Part shown: positions 16,001 to 24,034 of the stretch, one piece after another | Numbering within the stretch: position 1 is the stretch's first letter | Layout: each line of letters begins with the position of its first letter | Assembly: GCF_004000845.1 (NCBI RefSeq) | Contig: NZ_BIMA01000001.1 | Location: forward strand, 62,001 to 126,000 | Source: Paenibacillus koleovorans NBRC 103111 | Lineage (GTDB): Bacteria; Bacillota; Bacilli; Paenibacillales; NBRC-103111 | Direction of reading: 5' to 3' | DNA length: 64,000 nt | Notes under the pieces: generated by a model | What the model saw: the letters and a program-made list of their open reading frames with translations, nothing else | Told to the model about the DNA's origin: nothing | Database searches by the model: none | Program-made: the position numbers and the translations under genes

Positions 16001-16540
16001 ATGGAATTATGGGAATTGTTTCGCACTTTCTTTATGATCGGCCTCGTCTCATTCGGCGGCGGCTACGCGATGATTCCGGTCATCGAACAGCAAGTGGCCA
16101 GCCACGGCTGGATGACGCTGGAGGATTTCACGGACGCCATTGCGGTTGCAGGCATGTCGCCCGGACCGATCGGCACGAACAGCGCCATCTTCGTCGGCTA
16201 CAATGTCGCCGGTACGCCAGGGGCGGTCTTTTCCGCACTCGGCATGGTGCTGCCTTCGCTCTTTATAGTCATTCTGGTTGGGCTTGGGCTGAGCCGGATC
16301 GACAAAAACAAATGGGTGCAAATGGCGTTCTACGGCTTGCGGCCAATCATTACCGGTTTGATCGTATACGGGGCGATTCGGTTCGCCAAAAACAACCATC
16401 TGATCGGAAGCTTCAGCCTCGATATGGTGATCGCCTTGCTTATTTTCGCCGGATCGCTCCTGGCTATGATGAAGTTCCGCATGCATCCGTTCTTCGTTAT
16501 TTTATTATCCGGCCTGACTGGGGTAGCCATCTATAGTTAA
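16001..16540 (+). CDS. chrA: Chromate transporter subunit, ChrA half-size form 2
   Basis: This 179-aa partner of the preceding gene repeats the signature FFMIGLVSFGGGYAMIPVIE and MSPGPIGTNSAIFVGYNVAG, with five to six hydrophobic segments. Together the two halves equal one full-length ChrA. A convergent hairpin follows directly at 16543-16594. The physiological substrate in this organism may be another oxyanion; no chrB-like regulator is adjacent. Confidence 0.9.
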   Translation: MELWELFRTFFMIGLVSFGGGYAMIPVIEQQVASHGWMTLEDFTDAIAVAGMSPGPIGTNSAIFVGYNVAGTPGAVFSALGMVLPSLFIVILVGLGLSRIDKNKWVQMAFYGLRPIITGLIVYGAIRFAKNNHLIGSFSLDMVIALLIFAGSLLAMMKFRMHPFFVILLSGLTGVAIYS

Positions 16541-16542
16541 GT

Positions 16543-16594
16543 AAAAAACCTCCCCTTCCGCACGCAATCGCTGCGCCGGAGGAGGAGGTTTCAT
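16543..16594. terminator. Bidirectional terminator between chrA pair and giant gene
   Basis: AAAAAACCTCC (16543-16553) pairs with GGAGGTTTCATT (16583-16594), with further CCTTCCGCACG and GCTGCGCCGGAGG pairing inside. The A-run on the left and T-rich right side suit termination on both strands: the + strand chrA pair ends at 16540 and the minus-strand repeat gene ends at 16604. Confidence 0.75.
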
Positions 16595-16603
16595 TATTCA
16601 ATG

Positions 16604-19600
16604 CTAAGCCCGCTCGCCGATCGCGATCCAATGGATGAGACCGGTCGTTTCCGGTGAGAAGCGGGTGCGCAGGATGGAGATGACCGAACTGCCTGTTTGT
16701 TGAGCTTTCAGAACAGCGTTGTACGCCTCATGATTCGTCATCGCTACGATCACATAACCTGCATCTGCATAAGGTTGTTCCAGTTCGATCACTAGCTCCA
16801 CCCGCTCATCCGAAGCCCCGAAACGGAATGGAGCAATGCCGAACTGTTGCAATGGCTGGCGCGTCGAACGATTGGTCTGAATAGGCTGGAAGCTCAGTTT
16901 CTCCGCTCCGAGGGTGCCGTCGGCGATATGAGAGCCGTTTACGGCTTCCGGCGCGATGGCGCTCGAAGTAACGGACTCGTGGGCCAAGTGGGCGGCTTCC
17001 ACAGCACCGGCAGTCAAGTGCCGGCCACCTACGGAGCTCGAAGCTAACTGCTCGCTGCTTACGGAACCCGCGGCCAACTGTTCACGGCCTATAGACCCGG
17101 CAGCCAACTGTTCACTGCCAATCGAGCCTGCTGCCAGCTTCGCACCGCTCACAGCGCCATCCGCCAGCTGATCCGTCCCAACGGACAGCGGCCTCAGCCG
17201 ATCGCCTCCGATGACCACGTCCAGACGCGGTTCGTTCAGGCTTTGCGTCAGCGCATGCTTCAGATGATGCGGCTGAATGGCGCCCGGCAAAATATGCTCA
17301 CTGCCGATGGAGCCCGGTGCCACCTTGTCGGACGTGATGCTGCGCGGCGCTATTTTCTCCCGAGTGACAGCATCATCCTGCAAATGAACGGCCGCGATCG
17401 CGTTCTCCTGGATATGCTCCTCGGCGATCGACTGATCCTCGATATGCCGCGACCCGATCGAATCGTTCACCAGATGCTCGCCGGTCAGCGTGAACAGAGC
17501 CAGCTTTTCCCCGGTCAGCGAACCTTCCTGCACATGCTCCCCGCTCACCGAATCCGCAGCCAACCGGATAATATTGTCCTCGAGGTGGTATGCCTTCACC
17601 GTGCCTGGCTGCAAATGATACCCATAGATCGACTCGGCGCGCAAATGCGAGCTGCCCACACTCTCGATCGCCAGCTTCTCGCCCGTCACCGAACCCGCCG
17701 CCAACTTCCGCTCCGTCACGATACCGTCCTGCAGTTGCCCTATGCCTACCGACTCAACACGCAAGTGTTCAAAGCCCACACTCTCGATCGCCAGCTTCTC
17801 GCCCGTCACCGAACCCGCCGCCAGCTTCCGCTCCGTCACGATACCGTCCTGCAGTTGCCCTATGCCTACCGACTCAACACGCAAATGCTCAAAGCCCACA
17901 CTCTCGATCGCCAGCTTCTCGCCCGTCACCGAACCCGCCGCCAACTTCCGCTCCGTCACGAGGCCGTCCTGCAATTGCTCGCTGCCTACAGTCGCATCGC
18001 GCAGATGACGCTGCTCGATGGAGCCGGAGGCGATGTTCCAAGATTCGATTGCTTCCGCTGCCAAATGCCCGCCGCTCAAAGAGCCTGCTTGCACATGCTC
18101 CCCCTTGACCGAATCCGGACGAAGGTTGAAGATGCCTTCCTCAAGATGGTAAGCCTTCACCGTGCCAGGCTGCAGATGGTAGCCGTACACCGACTCGGCC
18201 TGCAGATGCTCGGCACCTATACTTTCTGCCGCCAGCTTCTCGCCCGTCACCGAACCGGCCGCCAGCTTTTGCTCCGTCACGATACCGTCCTGCAACTGCC
18301 CTACACCTACGGACTCAACACGCAAATGCTCGAAGCCTACACTTTCAACCGCCAGCTTCTCGCCTGTCACGGACCCAGCCGCCAGCTTCCGTTCCGTCAC
18401 GATGCCGTCCTGCAGCTGCTCCCCGCCAACAGATCCGGCCAGCAACTGACGCCCTCCAACCGAACCGGCTGCCAAATGCCGCTGCACGATCGCATCGTTC
18501 ACCAGATGTCCGCCGTGCAACGTACCCTGTGCCAGCTTTTCGCCGCTCAGACTGCCCGGCTGTACGTGCTGCCCGGTTACGGAATTCGGTTCCAGCTGGA
18601 TAATGCCTTCCTCGAGATGGTAAGCTTTCACAGCCCCCGGCTGCAGATGGTAGCCGTACACCGATTCCGAGCGCAGATGCTCCGAACCGACGCTCTCGCT
18701 GACCAGATGCTCGCCCGTCACCGATCCCGGCGCCAGCTTCCGCTCCGTCACGATGCCGTCCTGCAGCTGCTCCGAACCGACGGAGGCTGCCCGCAGATGC
18801 TCAGCGCCCACGCTCGCTCCGGCCAGCTTCTCGCCTGTCACCGACCCGGCCGCCAGCTTCGGCTCTGTCACGATGCCGTCCTGCAGCTGGTCGCCGCCTA
18901 CGGACGCTTCATGCAGATGCCATTGCCCGATGGAGCCGTAGGCGAGATGGCGCGCCTGCACCGAAGCTTCCGCCAGATGGTCGGAAGTGACCGTGTCTTC
19001 GGCGATCTTCAGGCCGGTTACGATCCGGTCTTCGAGCTGATCGGTGCCGACCGAGCCTGCACGCAGTTTGTCGCGGTCAATCGCGCCGTTCGCAATATGA
19101 TCGTTCGTGAAGATGCCGGACTCCAGATGATAAGCCTTGATCGTGCCCGGCTTCAAATGATAGCCCTGCACCGCTTCATGCTTCAAATGTTTGCTGGTGA
19201 TCACTTCCATCGCGATCTTATCGCCGGTCACCGCGCCGGGGGCGAGCTGCTCGCCGCCCACCGACTGCGGCTTCAGCTTCTCCGACGTCACCGCGCCGGG
19301 CGCCAAGTGATCGCCGAGCACGCTGCGCTCCGCCAAGTGCGAAGACCGAATGATGCCGGCCGCCAGGTGACGGCTCTCGACCGCCTCGTCGGCAATCGCC
19401 GACGACGTCACCGCGCCGTCCGCCAGCCGCTCGGCGTCCACCGCGCCTGCGGCGAGCTGCGCCTGACCGACGCTGCCGGCCGCGAGCTTCGCCGCGCTGA
19501 CGGCTCCGTCGGCCAGCGCCGCCTCGCCGACCACGCCGGCAGCGAGATGCTCCGCCGACACTGCGCCGGCCGTCAGATGCTCGCCGCTCACGGCTTCCGG

Positions 19601-22222
19601 CGCCAGCTTGCTGCCGACTACGCTTCCGTCCGCCAGCACCTCCGAGCACACGCTACCCGCCGCCAGATGCTCGCCGCTCACCGACAATGCCGCGAGCTTC
19701 GCCGAGGTGACGACCCGGTCGGCGAGCGCCGTCTCGCTAATGGCGCCGGCAGCGAGATGCTCCGTCGCCACCGCGCCGGCTACCAACTGCTCGCTGCCAA
19801 CCGACCCGGCCGCCAGCTTGGCGCCATCGACGCTACCGTCCGCCAGCGCTTCCGTGCTTACGCTGCCCGCCGCCAGATGCTCGCGTTGGACCGCTTGCGA
19901 TGCCAGCTTCTCGGACGTGACGGCCGAGTCGGCCAACGCCGTCTCGCCGACAGCGGCGTCTTGCAGCTTCGTGCCGTCCACGCTGCGCTCGGCCAACCGG
20001 CTCGAGGTGACGGCCCCCACCATCAGATGCGACTCGCTAATGAGGCTCGGGCTAAGGTGCGCCGCGACGATCGATTGCGGTGCGATATGCTCGGTCTGCA
20101 CCGCATCTTCCGTGAGATGATCGGCGAGCACCGAATGCCGCGCGATATGCTCGGCTTGCACGGCATCCGGACCCAACTGATCGGCGCCGACGGAGCCTAT
20201 CGCCAGCTTGGAGCTGGTCACGGCGCCTTGCGCCAGCTTGGCGCCGGTGACGGACAGATCGGTCATTTTATCGGTCGAGATCGACTCGGGTGCGATCTTC
20301 GCAGTCGTCACCGAATGATCCATCAGATGATGAGTGTACACGCTGCCCTGTACGAGATGGTTGCGCGTAATCGAGCCGAGGGCGATTTTGTTCCAAGTAA
20401 CCGCCTGATCCTGGATAGCATCCGTCGCGACCGCATTTTTCTGAATATGCTCCATGCTGATCGATTGATCGGCGATGTGCTGCTTTTCTACCGCGTCTGC
20501 AGCCAGCTTCGCGGATACGATCGCCCCGTCCGCCACATGTCCGGTCCGGACGGAGTCGCGAGCGAGCTTCTCGAATGTGACCGACCCGCCCGCCAGCTTC
20601 GGCGATGTAATGGCGCTATCGCTTATTTTTTCCGTTCCTACGCTGCTTGCGCCCAGTTGCTCGCTTTGAACCGCTGCTTTGGCCAACTGGTCGGTCCCGA
20701 TCAGGGCGTCTGTCAAATGCCCCCGCAAGATAGACTGTGGAGCGATTTTGGGCGTAGTGACCGACTGATTTTGCAGATTGACGGTTCCGACCGCGTCGAC
20801 CGTCAGATGCGGAGCCGCTACCGACTGATCGGCCAGTTTCTCTCGCGTCACGCTCCCTTGGGCGAGGTGAATATGCTTCACCGTCTCCTTCTGCAGCTTC
20901 TGCGAAGTGACGCTGTGGTCGCCAAGCTTCTCCGTCGTAACGGCCAAATCCTGGATGTTCTCGGTAATGACGGCCTTCGGGGCCAGCTTGCTCGTAGTGA
21001 CGGCGTCTTCCTGAAGATGCTGGGTCAATACGGCCCCATCGTTCAAGTGTGTCGAGCGGATCGATTGAGGCTGCAAGTGATGCGGCCCGACGGACCCATT
21101 CGCCAATTTCTCCGAGGAGACGCTCTGCGGCTTTAAATGCGGGGTCCCTACCGATTCCTGAGCCAGATGAAGCTCGTTGATGCTCCATGCTGCGATATGC
21201 GAGCCGTCCACGGCGTTGTCGGCGATGTGCTGCTTGAGCACGGAGGCCGGGCGAATATGCTGCGACTGCACGCTTTCCTCCGCCAGCTTCTCCTCGGTCA
21301 CAGCGGCGTCGCGGATTTTCTCGGTCAGCACCGCACCGTCGGCGATTTTCGCCGAATTAACAGCCCCGTTGGCCAGCGTGCTCGAATGAATAGCGCCGCT
21401 CTTGATCTTATCGCTTACAATTGCTTGATCTTGAATAAGATCGGTCGTAATCGATTGCGGGTGCAGATGCTTCGTCTCAATCGAGCCTTCGGCGATCTTC
21501 ATCGAGTCGATCGTCTTGTCGGCCAGCTTCTCGGACGTGATGCTGTTGTCGATGAGCTTCTCGCCCGGTATCGATTTGTTCTTGATTTTCCGGCCGGAGA
21601 TGGCGCCGGGGACGATATGCTTGTCGTCGATGGAAGCGGGATAAATTTTGGGACCGGTGACGCTGCTGTCGGCGAGTTTATTCGTATCTACCGCATAATC
21701 GGTCAGCGATTCGCGACCGATGCTGCCCGGCTTGATCTTCGTTCCGTCGATCGCACGATTCGCGATCTTCTCATTCGTCACCGCTTCGTCGACGAGGTCG
21801 TCGGTATAGACGACGGCGACGTTCTCTTGCTGCGCCCGCTCGAACAGCAGCAACACCGGCGATATTTCGTCGGCGTCGACGAAAACCGCCGGCTCTTGAC
21901 CGCCCTCTTGCTCGACTGTCGGTCTCTCCCCCACCTCAATAACTTCCGGCTCGGCGCCTGCTTCCAATATCATCGTTTCCAAATCACGGATATGTTCGAC
22001 AGGACCGCCGGCTTGCTCCACCTGCGGTTCCGCTACAGCCAAATGATTGATCGTAGCCAGCTCGGCTTCGACCGGTTCCGCCATCCTCTTGTCCGCCGCT
22101 GCTTTCCGTTTGGCGGCGCCGCTCTTGTCGTCGTCCAACCAGCTCAGCTCATTCAAGCTCGCGTTGAAAATTTGCTGGCCCGTCGGTTTTTTGCGCTTCT
22201 GATCGCCGGATTTCTTCTTCAC
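16604..22222 (-). CDS. Giant decapeptide-repeat protein, about 1870 residues
   Basis: The protein has three parts. Residues 1 to about 140 are polar, with a basic start (KKKSGDQKRKK), FNASLNELSWLDD and acidic stretches. About 141-1776 are some 160 tandem decapeptides of the pattern G-S-V-x-x-E-x-L-A-x, e.g. GSVTGEKLAAGSVGSEQLAA, with the hydrophobics and Gly/Ser in register. The last 96 residues are a folded-looking tail (FGIAPFRFGAS, VELVIELEQPYADAGYVIV, ending GLIHWIAIGERA) that recalls the WIAG-tail proteins of Paenibacillus. There is no signal peptide or membrane anchor, so it is made in the cytosol, perhaps the mother cell. The GTG at 22222 has AAAGGAG 7 nt upstream. It follows an L,D-transpeptidase and a GT4, which suggests a glycosylated surface fibre. 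The repeat could form a beta-solenoid; function is unknown. Confidence 0.9.
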   Translation of the reverse strand: MKKKSGDQKRKKPTGQQIFNASLNELSWLDDDKSGAAKRKAAADKRMAEPVEAELATINHLAVAEPQVEQAGGPVEHIRDLETMILEAGAEPEVIEVGERPTVEQEGGQEPAVFVDADEISPVLLLFERAQQENVAVVYTDDLVDEAVTNEKIANRAIDGTKIKPGSIGRESLTDYAVDTNKLADSSVTGPKIYPASIDDKHIVPGAISGRKIKNKSIPGEKLIDNSITSEKLADKTIDSMKIAEGSIETKHLHPQSITTDLIQDQAIVSDKIKSGAIHSSTLANGAVNSAKIADGAVLTEKIRDAAVTEEKLAEESVQSQHIRPASVLKQHIADNAVDGSHIAAWSINELHLAQESVGTPHLKPQSVSSEKLANGSVGPHHLQPQSIRSTHLNDGAVLTQHLQEDAVTTSKLAPKAVITENIQDLAVTTEKLGDHSVTSQKLQKETVKHIHLAQGSVTREKLADQSVAAPHLTVDAVGTVNLQNQSVTTPKIAPQSILRGHLTDALIGTDQLAKAAVQSEQLGASSVGTEKISDSAITSPKLAGGSVTFEKLARDSVRTGHVADGAIVSAKLAADAVEKQHIADQSISMEHIQKNAVATDAIQDQAVTWNKIALGSITRNHLVQGSVYTHHLMDHSVTTAKIAPESISTDKMTDLSVTGAKLAQGAVTSSKLAIGSVGADQLGPDAVQAEHIARHSVLADHLTEDAVQTEHIAPQSIVAAHLSPSLISESHLMVGAVTSSRLAERSVDGTKLQDAAVGETALADSAVTSEKLASQAVQREHLAAGSVSTEALADGSVDGAKLAAGSVGSEQLVAGAVATEHLAAGAISETALADRVVTSAKLAALSVSGEHLAAGSVCSEVLADGSVVGSKLAPEAVSGEHLTAGAVSAEHLAAGVVGEAALADGAVSAAKLAAGSVGQAQLAAGAVDAERLADGAVTSSAIADEAVESRHLAAGIIRSSHLAERSVLGDHLAPGAVTSEKLKPQSVGGEQLAPGAVTGDKIAMEVITSKHLKHEAVQGYHLKPGTIKAYHLESGIFTNDHIANGAIDRDKLRAGSVGTDQLEDRIVTGLKIAEDTVTSDHLAEASVQARHLAYGSIGQWHLHEASVGGDQLQDGIVTEPKLAAGSVTGEKLAGASVGAEHLRAASVGSEQLQDGIVTERKLAPGSVTGEHLVSESVGSEHLRSESVYGYHLQPGAVKAYHLEEGIIQLEPNSVTGQHVQPGSLSGEKLAQGTLHGGHLVNDAIVQRHLAAGSVGGRQLLAGSVGGEQLQDGIVTERKLAAGSVTGEKLAVESVGFEHLRVESVGVGQLQDGIVTEQKLAAGSVTGEKLAAESIGAEHLQAESVYGYHLQPGTVKAYHLEEGIFNLRPDSVKGEHVQAGSLSGGHLAAEAIESWNIASGSIEQRHLRDATVGSEQLQDGLVTERKLAAGSVTGEKLAIESVGFEHLRVESVGIGQLQDGIVTERKLAAGSVTGEKLAIESVGFEHLRVESVGIGQLQDGIVTERKLAAGSVTGEKLAIESVGSSHLRAESIYGYHLQPGTVKAYHLEDNIIRLAADSVSGEHVQEGSLTGEKLALFTLTGEHLVNDSIGSRHIEDQSIAEEHIQENAIAAVHLQDDAVTREKIAPRSITSDKVAPGSIGSEHILPGAIQPHHLKHALTQSLNEPRLDVVIGGDRLRPLSVGTDQLADGAVSGAKLAAGSIGSEQLAAGSIGREQLAAGSVSSEQLASSSVGGRHLTAGAVEAAHLAHESVTSSAIAPEAVNGSHIADGTLGAEKLSFQPIQTNRSTRQPLQQFGIAPFRFGASDERVELVIELEQPYADAGYVIVAMTNHEAYNAVLKAQQTGSSVISILRTRFSPETTGLIHWIAIGERA
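17656..17960. repeat. Near-identical 120-bp tandem units inside the giant gene
   Basis: The block beginning CACTCTCGATCGCCAGCTTC recurs at exactly 120-bp steps (about 17658, 17778 and 17898), encoding four decapeptides each (SVGFEHLRVE-SVGIGQLQDG-IVTERKLAAG-SVTGEKLAIE). Copies differ at only a few bases. Related copies lie near 18220-18420 and 18690-18900. Recent unequal recombination is the likely source. Confidence 0.9.
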
Positions 22223-22284
22223 TGCGGTACTCCTTTCTGCTGCCCAGGTAGTCTTCTGTAACATATGCAACCACCCAGGCCCAT
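22219..22284 (-). CDS. Possible 21-aa leader peptide coupled to the giant gene
   Basis: An ATG at 22284, just after AAAGGAGTGAC, opens a 21-codon frame (MGLGGCICYRRLPGQQKGVP plus Q) whose TGA overlaps the GTG start of the giant gene as GTGA. It could couple translation of the repeat gene to that of the GT4. The spacing from the ribosome site is short (4 nt) and no family resemblance is visible, so it may be fortuitous. Confidence 0.3.
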   Translation of the reverse strand: MGLGGCICYRRLPGQQKGVPQ

Positions 22285-22285
22285 G

Positions 22286-23479
22286 TCACTCCTTTCGAAG
22301 CGACCCATACAGATCGGCTAGCCGCTCGGAGGTATGCTCCCAAGTAAATTGCTCCAGCACGCGTCGACGCCCATTTTCACCCAAAGTTCGAGCCTTCTCA
22401 GGGTTCTCCAGCAAAGAGCCGATATTCGTCTGCAGCTCTTCCTCCAGATGCTCGGGATCGGCCAATAACCCCGTCAGCTCGTGCTCGATCACTTCTCGCA
22501 TGCCGCCGGCACGCGTCGCGACGACCGGGACTCCGGACGCCATCGCCTCCACGTTGACGAGTCCGAAAGCTTCCTTCTCTGCAGAAGGCACGATGACGGC
22601 GTCGGCCAAGCGGAACCATTCCGGCACGTACTCGTGTGGAACATACGGCACGAATCGGACGGCATCGCCCAGCGGTGCGGCCAGCTTCTTCAACTCTGCC
22701 ACATAAGGTGTCGGCTTGTTGTTCCCATAGAAAGCGCCCCCAACAATAAGGAGTCGGGCACGCGGATCCCGCGCCAGCACCTTCGGCATCGCCTTCAAAA
22801 GATGATGCACGCCCTTGATCGGAATGAGCCGACCGACGAACAAAACGACCTTGGCGCCTTGCCAGCCGAACGATTCAAGCTGCGCCTCGCGGATGATTTC
22901 CTCCTCTTCCGACCAGCGGGAGCTGAACCGTTCGGGATCGACGCCGAGATGATTGACCGTAATTTTATTGCCCAACCGGGGGTCGAGCTGCAGCAGCACC
23001 TCTTTGAGAAACTGGCTATTGACCAGAATCGCATCCACGCTCCTGAGGCAGGGGAGAAGGCGGCTTCGGGGAATATGGGGAAGCGAGATGAAGGTGGTGG
23101 AGTGCAGGGAGAGGATGACGGGCACCCGCATGCCGAGCCTCTGCTTCAGAAATTGGGCGAACCGGGGCCGGTTCTCGACTTGAACGATGGCGGGGCGGAG
23201 CTTGCGCAGCCGGGCGCATACATGCCGCATGTAGCCTTGGCGGGGGCAGCGCCAGTACGTCACGTCGTCGATCGTCTGTCTGGCCGGCTGGAAACGGGTT
23301 TTCGGCCCGATGACGACCAGAGGAATCCGGTGTTGACGGCGCAGCAGCCCGCTCGTCTTGTCGACGACCAGCTCGACCGAGCTGCTGCGGCCGGAAGGAA
23401 TGGGGAACGTGCCGGGCACGACGATGGCGATGGGCCGGCGTCCGGTTGTTGGGAATGAATCTGTGGAATCGAGCGTCAT
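22286..23479 (-). CDS. Family 4 glycosyltransferase, CotSA-like
   Basis: This 397-aa GT-B enzyme has an N-terminal acceptor domain (IAIVVPGTFPIPSGRSSSVE, VEIVV-type strand) and a C-terminal GT4 domain: VVLFVGRLIPIKGVHHLLKAM, LLIVGGAFYG, VPYVPHEYVPEWFRLADAVI, and the E-x7-E donor motif in EAFGLVNVEAMASGVPVVAT. The arrangement and size fit the spore-coat CotSA group. The ATG at 23479 follows GGAGGAG. It lies between an L,D-transpeptidase and the giant repeat protein in one operon, so the Ser/Thr-rich repeats are the obvious candidate acceptor; that link is inferred. Confidence 0.85.
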   Translation of the reverse strand: MTLDSTDSFPTTGRRPIAIVVPGTFPIPSGRSSSVELVVDKTSGLLRRQHRIPLVVIGPKTRFQPARQTIDDVTYWRCPRQGYMRHVCARLRKLRPAIVQVENRPRFAQFLKQRLGMRVPVILSLHSTTFISLPHIPRSRLLPCLRSVDAILVNSQFLKEVLLQLDPRLGNKITVNHLGVDPERFSSRWSEEEEIIREAQLESFGWQGAKVVLFVGRLIPIKGVHHLLKAMPKVLARDPRARLLIVGGAFYGNNKPTPYVAELKKLAAPLGDAVRFVPYVPHEYVPEWFRLADAVIVPSAEKEAFGLVNVEAMASGVPVVATRAGGMREVIEHELTGLLADPEHLEEELQTNIGSLLENPEKARTLGENGRRRVLEQFTWEHTSERLADLYGSLRKE

Positions 23480-23518
23480 CGGGCGGCTCCTCCTCTCAAT
23501 ATTCCAAGCGTCGCCAAG

Positions 23519-23857
23519 CTAAGGCCGTATCGTAACCCGGGTCCCGATCGGGACCAGCTTGGAAAGCGCCAGCACATCCTCGTTGTACATTCGGATGCAG
23601 CCGTGCGAGACGATGTGGCCGATCGAGGCCGGGTTGTTCGTTCCATGAATGCCATAGTGCGGCTGCGACAGACCCATCCACATCACCCCGAAGGGCCCTC
23701 CGGGATTCGGCGCCTTGTTCACAATCGTATAATCGCCGGTAGGGGTAGGCGTCACCATACGGCCGATCCCGACCGGGAACGTGCGGACAACCCGATCCCC
23801 GTCGAGCAGATGCAGCCTGCGGTCGGACAAATCAACTATGATGCGGTATTCGGGCAT
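23519..23857 (-). CDS. L,D-transpeptidase, minimal YkuD domain
   Basis: This 112-aa protein is a bare YkuD catalytic domain: [39 protein letters not shown] (His71) and [10 protein letters not shown] with the catalytic Cys87 and Arg89. Such enzymes make 3-3 crosslinks in peptidoglycan or attach proteins to it. There is no signal peptide or LysM domain in the chosen frame; B. subtilis YkuD is a spore protein. The ATG at 23857 follows GGGGAG; the longer open frame upstream lacks similarity. It is the first gene of the repeat-protein operon. Confidence 0.88.
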   Translation of the reverse strand: MPEYRIIVDLSDRRLHLLDGDRVVRTFPVGIGRMVTPTPTGDYTIVNKAPNPGGPFGVMWMGLSQPHYGIHGTNNPASIGHIVSHGCIRMYNEDVLALSKLVPIGTRVTIRP

Positions 23858-23884
23858 TTGGACTCCCCTCGAATGCAGTTTTGA

Positions 23885-23893
23885 TATGGTATG
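23885..23893 (-). promoter_or_regulatory. CATACCATA: mother-cell-sigma-like -10 of the repeat-protein operon
   Basis: The minus strand reads CATACCATA, an exact CATAnnnTA, about 30 nt before the L,D-transpeptidase start. That is the same distance as at the fcl promoter. No AC was found at the sigma-K -35 position, so the call is tentative; a sigma-E reading (CATACnAT) is equally possible. Confidence 0.3.
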
Positions 23894-24034
23894 TGCCGCC
23901 GACGCAAAAAGGGACACCTCGACCGTCAGGCATCCATAATGGGCTAGTACTTATTTCAAAGAATTTGTGAAACATTCCTGAATTTCCAACGTCTAACTAT
24001 TGATTGAACTATTTTCCTAGGAGTGGTAGGGGTC

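Noticed and set aside
17243-21136. Open frame of 1297 codons on the + strand inside the giant repeat gene
   Set aside because: It is the antisense reading of the 30-bp repeat, kept open by the repeated codon pattern. It has no ribosome site or known domain, and the minus-strand frame has a clear head, repeat and tail.
16604-22222. CRISPR-like periodicity of 30 bp
   Set aside because: The repeats are coding, vary in sequence and have no unique spacers or cas genes nearby.
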